A stretch of DNA of 64,000 nt from Malurus cyaneus samueli (lineage: Eukaryota; Chordata; Aves; Passeriformes; Maluridae). The notes under the pieces were generated by a model. That model did no database searches, was not told where the DNA came from, and saw only the letters and a list, made by a program, of their open reading frames with translations. Shown here in pieces: positions 37,997 to 49,497 of the stretch; position 1 is the stretch's first letter; each line of letters opens with the position of its first letter. The stretch is taken from NCBI GenBank assembly GCA_009741485.1, contig CM019217.1, positions 33,613,485 through 33,677,484 on the forward strand, read 5' to 3'. A program made the translations under genes and the position numbers.

Positions 37997-38798
37997 GAAA
38001 ATGGCAATGGGATAGGCACAATCTCAGAGGTGTGCTCTTTGAAGCATTCCTAAAAATTGCTTCAGACTTGTTCCATATAATTTGTGATACACACACATAC
38101 ACTAAGAGATTTGCTGTGTCTGTGGAAAAAAATGCTGTCAGGAATAGAGTCCAGGTCATCTGGGCCATAGTACAGCTTCTCCTCCATCTCCGCACAACAG
38201 GACATAGAAAGAATCATCCTAAACTGATTACATCCTATGGAAACCCTGTGGCGCCCTTGTGAAAAATGAATATCTGCTGGTTTACCAAATTCTTACCCTA
38301 ATTTCCAGTTCCTGGCAACTCTACAAGAATTTGTACAGCCCAGTCTGCTGTTCTTGATTGCAGAATATGTGAACCTGCCTGTTGCCCTCTGCTCCCCACA
38401 CCGTGAATCTGCTTTGCATCTGCCAGTGACTAAAAGGTACCTGGGTTTCTCCTCAATATGTCTTTAAAGGAGAGTCAATGTAAGAGAATTATTTCAGAAC
38501 TCTTGCTTCTCTGAAAGTGAAGCTTTCCAAATGCTATCAATGCCAAACTGGGAGAAAGTACTACTTCAAATTTCTGTCCACTTTTTAGACCACGTCTGGA
38601 ATGGAAAAATGAGACTCTATTGTGTGCTGTTAGGTAGTCCTCCCCTCCAAAGTCTGTTCCTAGTCTTTGTTCCTAGTCATCAACTTTGGGCAATGTAGCA
38701 CAGTGTCAGGAAGCATTTGTTACAGTTGAATGTATTTTGTGGGGGTTTCTCACGGAGATGGGAGGCATGGAGGACTGAGATCTGCTAGGACTTTCCTG

Positions 38799-38824
38799 AA
38801 GTCCAGTCCCAAAGTCCAGTCCCA
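38799..38824. repeat. 13-bp tandem duplication
   Basis: AAGTCCAGTCCCA occurs twice head to tail with no mismatch, followed by a partial third AAG. The perfect identity suggests a recent local duplication. Confidence 0.9.
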
Positions 38825-39079
38825 AAGACGGAGTGCAGCAAAAATGAGAGAATTCAATCCTTTGTACTAGAGGAACATTTTATGAATGATAGCACATGCT
38901 GCACTGAGCTTTTGGCAAGTACCACCAATGAGTAGCCTTAGCAGTGGATTGTGCTAAAGTTACTGCTCAAGGCAAAGCAAATGTTTTTATACAATATTTT
39001 TATGCAATGTTTTTATAAAAATTAATGTGCACATCCTATGCAGCACTGCAACCTAGACAGTGATACTAGATAGGTAGAG

Positions 39080-40268
39080 AACCATGACTGTGAGAATGAT
39101 CAACCCCCAGATGACCCTGAAATGGTGCAGCTTCTCCAGCTGAATCCCTGCAAATCTAAGGAGTCTGATGGGATTCATTCCAGAATCCTGATGGAGCTGG
39201 CTGATGTCACCACAAAACCTCTCTGGAGGATTCTGCACGCTCTTGGGAATCCAGAAAGGTCCTAGATGACTGGAAACTGGCAAACATTGCCCCAGTTTTC
39301 AAGAAGGGCGAGAAAGAGAACACCCCTACAGGCCTGTCAGTCTCACTTTAGTGCCTGGTAAAGCAATGGAGACGATCATTCTGGCAGGTATAGAAAAACA
39401 CCTGAAAGACAATGCAGTTACTGATCACAGCCAGCATAGCTTCATGAGGGCAAAATCCTGCTTGTCAAACAGGATTTCCTTTTATGAAAAGGCAACCCCC
39501 CAATTGATCTAGGGAAGCCAACTGCCGTGATCATTTTGGATTTCAGTAAAGCTTTCAATACTGTCTCTCACAGGATCCTTCTGGACAAAATGTCCAGCAC
39601 ACAGCTGGATAAACACATCATGTGATAGGTGAGCAACTGGCTCACGGGTCAGACACAAAGGATTATAGTGAATGGGGTGACACCAGAGCTGTCACTGCAG
39701 GGATCCACCCTCGCTCCCATACTCTTCGGCATCTTCATAAATGACACAGGAGCGGAAGGGATACTAAGTAAGTTCATAGCCCTACAAAATTGGGAGGAGA
39801 TAATTGAGTCCCTTGAAGGCAGGGAGACCCTGCAGAGAGACCTTGATAAATCAAAGGGCTGGGTAATCACCAGCCATAGGAAGTATAACAAGAGAAGGTG
39901 CCGGATTCTGCACGTGGGATGGGGCAGCTCTGGATGTACATCCAGACTGGGGAATGAGATGCTGGAAAGCAATGCTGTAGAAAGGATCCTGGGGGTCTTG
40001 GTTGGTGACAAATTGAATGTGAGCCAGTTGTGCCCTGACAGTCAGGAAGGCCAACTATGTCCTGGGGGGCATCAGGCATAGCCTTGCCTGTTGGGTACTG
40101 GAACAGGCTCCTAGGGAACTGGTCACAGCACCAAGCCTGACAGAGTTCAAGAAACACTTTGCTAATGCTCTCAGGCACACATTGTGACTTTTGGGGCTGT
40201 CCTGTGCAGGGCAATGAGTTGGACTTGAGGGTCCCTTCCAGCTCAGCTTATTCTCTGATTCTGTGATA
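39080..40268 (+). mobile_element. CR1 LINE with reverse-transcriptase remnant and intact 8-bp tail
   Basis: Sense-strand CR1. The 5' part encodes reverse transcriptase pieces and the 3' end carries GGGTCCCTTCCAGCTCAGC followed by ATTCTCTGATTCTGTGAT, the avian CR1 8-bp repeat tail. Compared with the usual CR1 order, several hundred bases are missing around 40085-40095, where the reading jumps from the CATCAGGCATAGCCTTGCCT region straight to the 3' region (GGTACTGGAACAGGCTCC). The copy is 5'-truncated. It belongs to the same 3'-end type as the 44995-45232 copy. Confidence 0.95.
39240..40081 (+). pseudogene. CR1 reverse transcriptase, broken
   Basis: Recognisable fragments in order are DDWKLANIAPVFKKG, PVSL then VPGKAMETI, ILDFSKAFNTVSH, SNWLTGQTQRIIVNG, LAPILFGIFIND and RILHVG, all shared with CR1 reverse transcriptases. 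The LDFSKAF aspartate motif survives, with the following D changed to N. The catalytic FADD box is gone: after FIND the sequence goes to LSKFIALQN because of a small deletion or frameshift. At least two more frameshifts (near 39325 and 39500) and in-frame stops (near 39622-39628) are present. The last open stretch, 39629-40081, has no ATG start. The element cannot move on its own. Confidence 0.9.
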
Positions 40269-42016
40269 TAGGGCTAAGAGTTTATGAAACTCTGCAGCTA
40301 GAAGCAGGCATAGCATTTTCTGTCTGTTTTCTGCTGCTGCCTGGAGGAATTGTTACAGTCCTTGAGGCTTCCTCTCTGGCTAAAGTCTCAGTGCCGATGC
40401 CACCCCCTACAGCTTTGCACAGATCCAATGTAACTGCTACAGAAATGCCTTCTAGCAGAAAAGTGATCTTGGTTTTCTTCTCTCAGTCTGACTTCAATAG
40501 CAAGTAGCAGGAGTAAAATATTATGGAAATATGATATCATATTCCCTAGAAACAGAATAAAAGCTGGAGAACTCCATGTCCTAACAGCTCTGTCTGTACA
40601 TTTAACACTTCCAACCTTCCTACTCCCCTAATTTGCCAGTCACTGGCAATTCCAGCAGCTATCTACCCTCTCACTCCATGTAAGACCATACAGTGGTGTT
40701 ACATCTGTGACCCATCTGATGCACTCCACTAGCCAGCTGCTGCAAGTGCAGATCTTCACTGAATAATGACCTAATACTACACACTATCCAGTCATTGCAT
40801 TCTACTACACCCCTAGATACAGAGACTTCAATTCCACATCCTGAGTAGTCCTGTTATTACCTGCTTTAGGAGCCAGGAAATCCATTATTCAAATGAAAGA
40901 AAATGCTAAAGGACAGTTAGCCTTACTATCATAAAATAGTTAACTGTATAGGACTATATAAATTGTCATCAGCTGTAAGATTTGAAAATTAGGCCTCCAC
41001 ACTACACTTAAAACAAGTTTGGGGCCTTTTTGTTTTACCTTTGTGTGCATGTGTTTGTGTTTTATTTTCTTTTTTGCTTGTTTTTTAACAGGTCTTCCAT
41101 TCTTTTACTTTTTTTATTCTTGTTCTGGAGCTTTCAGAATGCATCTCCTTCACATTGTCAAGATGTCTTTTTATTTTTTGTGACATGAAGACTGATATTT
41201 TCATGAAGACTGATTTTTTAATCATTATTACTTAGTCCTTGGAAATTTTGAAAATCTAAGCAGACATGCCACACAATTTCAGGCAGCAGACACCTTACAT
41301 ACTGCATAGTTGCTCAAAATTCCCTCATGCCAAAAGTCCTCTTCTTTGCTTTCTTTTGTTGTTCTTTCATTCTCCAGTGGTAATGAATAATGGTAATAAT
41401 TTATTTCTTCCAGAGCAGCTCACCATCAGAACTACTTGGCTTTACTGAACAGTGGAGCATGAGAAAGCTGCAATCACTTTCCATTTTCCTCTTTCCTAAT
41501 TTCTCTTGGTGAGGAATAGCAAGATACAACTGTGCTATACCCCGGCTGCTAGCATAGGAAACTATAATGATACGTTTTCTGTCATGACTCTGAACTATTA
41601 TGGCCTGATGCTTGCTCCACAACAAAGGCAAATGAATTTTTTTTTCCTCAAAATATATTCTTGGAGCTCTGTTCATCATCATTTATAGGAATTAACTTGC
41701 TCCACAAACCATTTTTCAAAACATTATATACTCTGCTTTTCTAACAACTACAGTATAGTTATTTAAAAAAAATAAAATAGATATTGCACAGCTGGTACAA
41801 CCTGCTATGACTATAAGCCCAAGATTGCAGGCTCATATTACATTTGTTTTCTAAGCATCCTTTGGTACTACTTCACCAGTCTCTCAGTGGGACTCAGAGA
41901 AGCACTGTTTCATGACTAAACCAAGCTACTATCTGTGCACTGCCTTTTCCACCTGTATATGTCTCTCCCACAAATAGCAGTCTTTACCTATGGACAAAAA
42001 GTTTTCTATGTATTTA
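40269..42016. other. Unique DNA between CR1 and LTR
   Basis: No gene recognised. A small imperfect tandem duplication of CATGAAGACTGAT occurs near 41184-41219. The rest has no recognisable repeat or motif. Confidence 0.55.
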
Positions 42017-42609
42017 TGCTGGTTTTAGCTGGGGAAGAATTGACTTCCTTCCCAGTGGCTGGTAAGGGGCTGTGTTTTGGATTTGTGCTGAACAGGTTTG
42101 ATAATGTGGAGATGCTTTTGTTATTGGTGAGCAGGGGTTGCACAGAACCAAGGCTTTTTGTGCTTCTCATACTGCCACACTGGGGAGGAGACTGGGGGTG
42201 CCTGGGAGGCTGGGAGGAGACACAGCCAGGACAGGTGACCCCAGCTGACTACAGGAATATTCCAGACCTTATGGCATCATGGTCAGTATGTAAAGTGGGG
42301 GGAAGAAAGAGGAAGGGGCGATATTCGGAATTATGGAGTTTATTTCCCAAGTCATGATTACCTGTGAAGGGGCCCTGCTCTCCTGGAGATGGCTGAGCAC
42401 CTGCCTGTGGGGAACAGTGAATTCATTCCTTGTTTTGTTTTCCTTGTGTGCTCAGCTTTTGCTTTCCCTCTTTTTATCTCTGTTTTTATCTCAACCCACG
42501 AGTTCTCTGGCTTTTACCCTTCTGATTCTCTCCCTGATCCTGCCGGTGGGGGAATGAGCAAGCAGCTGTGTGTGGCTTGGCTGCTGACTGGAGTTAAAAC
42601 AAAACTGCA
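42017..42609 (+). mobile_element. Solo LTR of an avian endogenous retrovirus
   Basis: The sequence starts TGCTGGTTTTAGCTGGGG and follows the order of an LTR type that is abundant in bird genomes: GGGGCTGTGTTTTGGATTTG, GACACAGCCAGGACAG, AATATTCCAGACCTTATGGC, a TATA-like TATGTAAA at 42287, TCTCCTGGAGATGGCTGAGC, then TATCTCAACCCACGAGTTCT and a G-rich end. No retroviral gene flanks it. The usual poly(A) signal before TATCTCAACCC seems to have been lost, and clear target-site duplications were not found, so the copy is old. The open frame at 41935-42357 crosses its left edge and is not a gene. Confidence 0.88.
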
Positions 42610-44994
42610 TGTCACAATACAAAGAAAGCACTGCATGTATTAAACAAAAAAAAATTTAAAAAAAAAACCAAAAAACCAAAACCCAATGCTTTTAAACTTC
42701 TCAAGAAATTGGCATAAGATCAGGCAAAATTTTGAAGAGAGAAATCTTTTTCCAAAATGTTCGAATGAATAAATGCCATTTCATAGTTTAGTATTAAATT
42801 CTTACAAAATTAATGCAAATCTTTCCTTTGAATACTACTTAATTGAAGAAAAAAAAAAAGACTGGAAGTAATTGGAAATATGCTTCCATGGACTGACCTA
42901 GTATTATCATTATACTCTCTAGCAAGCTAACTCTGCTACTACAACTTCAGAGTGAATGTTGAAGATAAAGTTACAACCACTTTTTCCCAACCCACATAAT
43001 AGACAGTCTATACTTCAGAAAAGTTTATATTCTATATTTCATCTGCTTAAATTGCAATAAATCCTTCCTGCCTGCTTTTATATCTAGGGAAGCTTATAGT
43101 AGTTTGACATTGCTTTCAGTCATTCCAAATGCAGCATTTGTTGTCTGAGGGCAGAATTGCTCTTCAATGTTATTCAGTACATTAGTGGCAAACACTAGGT
43201 CCATCATGTGCTTTGACATTAAAACTAAAATACCAAAGGCTGAAGAATACTCTTATTTGTCACAGAAAAAAAAATTAGAAAATAAAAAGAAAAGACAACC
43301 AACCTAGCATTTCAAATTCTTTGGAAGCATGTAAATGAAAACAAGGATAGGGTTAGGGTTGCTGAAAGTGTAGCCAGCATTGTCAGAGCCTCCATACAAT
43401 CCATATCCTATTGATAAAATTATTAAATACGTAATTTTAAGAACAACTTTTTCATTTAACCCATTAAGGCCAGAAATTTGCTTTTGTAATGAAACTGCTG
43501 GGACTTTGTTCATATGACATGAATTTTGGAGCTACCATTTAAGACTCAAACTTGCAACCAAGTGAGGGATATGCAGAAGACTGGTTATTTCAACAACTAA
43601 TCTAATTGTACATCTTGTTAACAGACAGCAGTGTTAAAGAGCTATAAACAACATTTAAACAAGAGAGCTTGAACAGCAGAAACAAATCTTGCTATAACAC
43701 TGCAGAGCTCACCACAGTATATTGTTCCCACTAAAACAAATTAGAAAGTGATGTTTGGAGTTTTGGGGAGAGACTGCATGCACTGTGACATGATGGGACC
43801 TCATCCCATGCACTGTGGAGGAAGATGCCCAGAGATTCTTTTTACACAGGCTGTATACCAAATATATTCAAAGAAAGCAGATACATTTATGAAACAGCAT
43901 TTTGAGTATATTTCTATTAAGAATTACGCTTGTTAGTTTTCAGCCTGAAATTTCTGTATTTGGGGTTATACTCCATTGTGTGTTGATAAAACAAAGTCTC
44001 TATTTTTTGATGCCAAAGACAGAACAAATTTTGTCATTTCGGTAGCTCAAAATTTTGCAGTCACCTTCCTAGAGAAAAATAGCCATTCATCAGAAAAAAA
44101 ACGTATTTCTTTTTAAACGAACAAGCAAACACAGGCTAATTTGTTTCTGTTGTGTATCACTTCTGTAAAATGAGTAAAAAGAGGCACTAATCCCTAGTAG
44201 AAAAATATCCATTCTGAATTTTCCATATCACGTTATAATCACTAGGAAATTCAGTTCTTTTGAAGGGGTTGAAATTAACAACTTTCTGAACTGTTCCTTT
44301 GGCATGCTGTACAGACATCCACCATATGTGTATGACAGCGCTCTGCCTTAGATTATGTCACTGCTAAAAATTAAAGGTCTGTCACTCTTTGTTTTGACAA
44401 CATATATGCCATATGAATAATGAATGCAACTCCTTTAGTTTTAGTTTTAGTTTTTTGGTATTTCACCTTTAATAGCAAAGAGCATTTAATGGCTGCAATT
44501 TATTTATTTATTTATTTATTTACAAATTGGTAACTATTCCCTGACATATTTCATCTTGCTTTAATATCTAGAGGTCTCAGGTGAGACTGCATTGTAGAAT
44601 TGTAAAGACTATCACCTATTAAAGCGACAATCAAGTCACAGAATGAGTGGAAGAATATTGTTTTTTCAGAACTGGAAAATCAAGACACAGTGTGTTACAG
44701 TAAGATTTTTCAGAGTGGCAAACAATTTTGTAAGTCAATTTGAAAAATGTAAGTGATAGAGATAATCTGTTTCAGCTATTTCATATTTCAATCCAAAATC
44801 TTAGATGATGTCCTAGTAATTTTCACCAAACAAATTATTGGCTTAAAGAAGAGCTTACTTTTTAATCCAAAAACATAACTTTCCATACCTTCACTATTTC
44901 AAAACAATTTCATTCCTCAGAACTACCAAGCATGATGGAAATTATTGCTATGATGCATTTCCTTTTTATAATTGTGTACTCTCACTGAAAATCA
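42610..44994. other. Unique AT-rich DNA with simple repeats
   Basis: It begins with an A-rich stretch (42640-42690), which may be an A-rich insertion scar beside the LTR. It also holds a TTTA microsatellite (44499-44522) and an 11-bp direct repeat CATGCACTGTG near 43770 and 43806. No gene recognised. Confidence 0.55.
44499..44522. repeat. (TTTA)6 microsatellite
   Basis: Six perfect TTTA units, an ordinary tetranucleotide microsatellite. Confidence 0.95.
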
Positions 44995-45232
44995 TAAAAA
45001 CCTCAGAATATCCAGAGCTGGAAGGGACCCACAAGGATGATCAAAGTCCAGTCTCTGACTCTGCACAGCACCAGTCTGAACAGTCACACCATGTACCCAA
45101 GAGCATTGTCCAAATGCTTTTTGAACTCTGTCAGGCTGGTGCTGTGACCACTTCCCTGAGGAACCTATTCCAGCACCCAACCACCCTCTGGGTGAAGAAT
45201 CTTTTGCTGATATACAACCTAAATATTCACAT
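44995..45232 (-). mobile_element. CR1 LINE 3' fragment
   Basis: Written in reverse, the copy shows CCAGAGCTGGAAGGGACCCA, AAGAGCATTGTCCAAATGCT, AACTCTGTCAGGCTGGTGCT, GTGACCACTTCCCTGAGGAA and CCAACCACCCTCTGGGTGAA. These are the same CR1 subtype landmarks seen in sense at the end of the 39080-40268 element. It is about 240 bp and non-coding. Confidence 0.95.
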
Positions 45233-48200
45233 ACACAGATAATTCATGTCTGCACCTACTGGAGATGCACCCTGCTGAAACTACTTTGAAGTCTTTGATT
45301 TGATTTTTTGTTTTTTTTTCCCATTACCCCATTTATTGAAAGGCAGTTTGTTGGTATTTTGTAAAGTTAGCACACTAATTAAAGCAATTTCTTTGACAAC
45401 CAGTTTATCCAAGTAAGTGTTCGGCCTCATGGAGCCATGGACATGGAGTTGGTTATTAAGAAATTTATTTCATTTTCCCTAGAGATTTTCTTTCACCCAC
45501 ATTAACATTTTCGTGCTTCTGTTGCAGGAGTTTCATAACCCAGTTTCACAAACTGAAAACTATCATCTCAGGATTGCTTTCTTTAATAGATTAAGATGAG
45601 TTGGGAAACTTCACTAACATAATCTTATTAATTTTGGCTGCATACTCTAATCTCTCATTTACAAAAAAGTGAGACAGTCTCCCAAGTATGTATTGAATAC
45701 AAATCAGCCAACTTCTTGCTTTCATTGCTATTACTGTTGCAAATGTTCTGGCTAACTACTCACCATATTAGCTCAAATCTAACAAAAAACTGAACAAAAG
45801 CACTTTGTTCTCTGAGGAATGCAGCTGAGTGATCTAATATTTTTCCTCCAATGCCCTTTTGAAAAATGCTGACAGTACTTTTAATTGTGTGATTTTTGAA
45901 GTTTGTTTCCTCTCAAACCCTGTTAGATAATAGTACAGTATTGCTGCTTACTGTAACACCATTAGGTGGTAACTAAAGTTGTGAGATAACATTTAAAGAT
46001 TTTGCTAGAGGTTTTTGTATTGGTAGATACTGAAAGACTGTAATAAATATGTAATCACTGAAACATACAGCATTCCCAGTCTTCTCTATCTTGATAAAAT
46101 GTCTTTGTGAACTGACCTTAGGATTTAGTGTTTTGATTCCCACAAACTAGGTAAAACAAATTAATTGTGGTCTTCAGCTCACTAACTGTACAAAAAGGTG
46201 GCCACTATCAGGAATACAAATGTATGAAGGTAACATAAAGAGAAGGAAAATAAAAAGTAACAGCATGCAGAATGACCTGGGCTAAAGAAGCTGAACTGAT
46301 GAATCTTGAACCATCGTCAGAATCACAGAGACTACTAGGGGACACCATCAGAAGTCTGGACTGTAGAATACTTAATTCTTCTACAGAGAAGCAAGGTGGA
46401 TTCCATTAATTTTCAAGCGTGCAGCTCACATGGAAACACAAGAGTGGAATGGAGACAGCAAGCTGAAAAACTATTTCACGAGCTGATTTCTCAGAATAAA
46501 TGAAAGCATAGCTGGTAACAACAAAATGAAAAAGGCCTGCACTGCTGCACTACCCTGACCTTGAGGAACCTAGGAAGCTTCATTTCAAGTTCTTTTTCCT
46601 ATTTATTTGTTCTTAAATAATAGAATCAAAATAGCAGAAAACAATATTTTAAACTTTAAAGAAACTGTCCTCAGGCATTATATTTTTACAGCTTGGAAAA
46701 CCTCTAGAACTACCAACTGCTGAGAGGTTTTCTTTAATAACATGGCTATTATTACTTTGAATATTCATACCTATTTTTGAACTTCCCTGTACTGCTAATA
46801 AGCAGGATCTGCTGAATACATCTGTAGGCTGAGTAACTGAGATACAGAGCATTTATTAATTACACCACTACCATTGATGTAAAAAGATTTAACTGATACA
46901 TATCTAAATACATACTACAGAGCTATCAGCTGCTTTAAAAAAAAATCCAAAATGTCAGACATTAAGGCTGACATTTGCCCTCTACATAAATATAAAAGCC
47001 CAATTCTTCCTCTTTTGAATATTTTCTATTTGCAACAGCTTCGTTGGAGTGTACAAGAAATATAGGACTGGATAACAGAAATGTAGATATTTTATTAGCT
47101 AAAGTAATAAAATTGTATACTGACATGAGTTTTGTCAAGCATTAGGTCATAGAGAAACATAGTTTTAGTTTTAATGCAAACCATTGCCTATTATGAAATG
47201 AGAGCACACTGAATTAGTCATTTCCATTAAATCTATGAAGTAGAATTGCCTAGCAACCAAGAAAATTAATTCAGAGATTAAAATAAACACTGACACTGGC
47301 AGAGCAACTGCTATTCTACCCCAATAACCACAAAGACACTTGGAAAAGGGTATTTTCTTCAGTCTTCTTAACAAAGGTAAAACAAACGATTTCATAAAAT
47401 GAGTCATAATGGACAAAGAATAAAAACAGAGTCAAAGCAACTGCATAAAGCAAATGCAAATAATTACCCTTTTTACATAACATCATTAAAATGAAAAACG
47501 TTGAGTTTTTCATATTCTAACAATAATGAACAAATTGTTGTGGAAGTTTCTAACATACTTTCCCACTTACAAAGAGGAAACTTGTTTTGTTATATTCATT
47601 CTATGTAGGCATTCTATATTTTAGTACTTACTAGTTTAATTTATTACAAAATTTATGACCATGCTGACCTGAAAAAATTCTGCATCATTACTACCCAATT
47701 CTACCCCCAGTCAAATTATTCCTAATCACACTTCTGTAGGGAAGCTTTTAAATTATACAGTTTATCACACTGAGATGGTTATGGGGGGAAAATGTTAACA
47801 GATTAAGGACAGTGAGCATGACTGCAATAATTTAGTTTAATGACTGCTACCTATTACTTGTTACATCTAAGCCATTGTGTAATTCATTGTCCCTGAAGGG
47901 CCACAAAAAGCGTAGTAAAATTATCCCTTTAAAAATAAAGCAACCACATTCTGTAACAACACTGAAGTCTATCACCTTGTTAAGATACTAGATTAGAGGA
48001 ATGATTACAGATCAGAGATTCTAGAGTGGCAGTGCTTTCATACCTCTAGTAGGAGTCAGGCCATCTTTCCAGTTTAAGGTACAGAGTTAGTATGGAGTAA
48101 AAAAAAAAATCAGGAGTGATTAAGGCAAGAGTGACACAAAGGAGAAAAAAAAATATCCCAGAGGACATGACAAGACTTAGCAACTGCAGCAGCTACATCA

Positions 48201-49176
48201 AATCTAGTTGAGTCTACATTAAAAGATAATAACAAAAATAAAACAGTATGAAGAATAAATCAAGACAGACAAGCAGGAATAGCTGTGCATTAGAAGGTAA
48301 CTCCCCAGGCATGGGGTGAGCTGCTCTTATATCAGGAAAGTGTATTTCAGCTCTTTGGTTGAGTATGATATTCACAAAACACACTCACAGCCAGCCACAG
48401 GTTCTTTAAAGTCTTGAAATCCACACATTACAATCACTAGATCCAGTTCAAAGGTGTCTGAACTGGATTTTAAAAGTTAATACTGTCAATTATGTAATAA
48501 AGTACATGTATTCATCTTCTAGAAGGGGATATGAAAGACAATAAGGAAGGATATCTGCTGGAAGTACAGACAATGCAGACGGTATAGTCACATAACAGAT
48601 AAAAATGAAAAAATATTAACAGCAAAAATCCCAATTAGATAAACACAGCCATGAAGCAGATAAAAGAACCCAAATGTCCTTAACAGTTAAATATTTGATG
48701 AGTGCACCAGATGGGGAGGGGGGAGAAAAATATCTTGTCTGAACCACAAGCATAAACACAGCTGACCTAAAAGATGTACCCACCACTAGGTTATAATTAC
48801 TCCAGTGTTTTCACTAGTGAACAATGTTCATAAGTCTAGAATAATTTTCAGAGATTGGAAGATACTGTCTATGAGAAATAGTAGTCTCCATATGCTGTAG
48901 AACAGCTGAAATTAATTTTCTGGCCTTTTTCCCACATGTCATGGGTGTGGTTGAAGCATACATATTTTACTGAATTCTTAGGAAAGTCACAGTGATGAGC
49001 ATCCTTTTTTTATTATTTTTATCTATACTAATAAAATGCTATAATAAAACCAGAAGCTACACAGTCTATACATAGCTGAAAAGAGTATCTTTTTTCCCTT
49101 TGAATTTTTAACAGCAAAGTTCATATGGTAAATATCTCATAAAAATGCATAGTGCACTGATTAGATATTGTCAGAG

Positions 49177-49223
49177 TCCAGAATCTTCTAATAGTAGAAT
49201 CCAGAATCTTTCTAATAATAGAA
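49177..49223. repeat. Imperfect 23-bp tandem duplication
   Basis: Two head-to-tail copies of TCCAGAATCTTCTAATAGTA plus GAA, the second with one inserted T and one G-to-A change. It is a local duplication that has begun to diverge. Confidence 0.9.
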
Positions 49224-49461
49224 AATCTTGGAATAGATCCATGATTCAGAAGATTTATTAAATGTACTCCAGTCTAGCCCAAAAAACACAGGCAAATAAC
49301 CAACATGCTGCTCCAGACCTACATTCAAAGACCAAGTTTCATCTATAGTTTGTTACAAGAGGACAGCAAGGAAAACACCAGGGTTAGTCTTGTGCTAGAA
49401 GCAAGAATTTAATCAAAGCAAACTCCCAGATAATCTTGGAAAGCATAACATGACCATATCG

Positions 49462-49463
<2 letters not shown>

Positions 49464-49495
<32 letters not shown>
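49464..49495. repeat. Uninterrupted A32 tract
   Basis: Thirty-two consecutive A bases preceded by GGC and followed by GGTAAAAAG. No poly(A) signal of canonical form lies in the 30 bases upstream. It could be the tail of a retroposed transcript or a simple slippage expansion. Confidence 0.97.

Positions 49496-49497
<2 letters not shown>

Larger units (their letters stand above)
31026..39079. other. Mostly unique DNA, no confident gene
   Basis: No gene recognised. It contains a small CpG-bearing, GC-richer patch (about 35880-35965), a degenerate 11-mer tandem repeat (37956-37996), a 13-bp duplication (38799-38824) and an exon-like island on the minus strand (37019-37073). Another exon-like site, with an ATG|GTAAGT donor, occurs on the minus strand near 34713, but its acceptor is weak. 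Confidence 0.6.

Noticed and set aside
43345..43362. GGGTTAGGGTT telomere-like sequence
   Set aside because: Only about two units are present; too short for an interstitial telomeric repeat.
44572..44580. Possible 9-nt microexon (AGGTCTCAG) with acceptor and GTGAGA donor
   Set aside because: Nine bases carry no testable coding signal, and similar 9-nt arrangements occur elsewhere in the window by chance.
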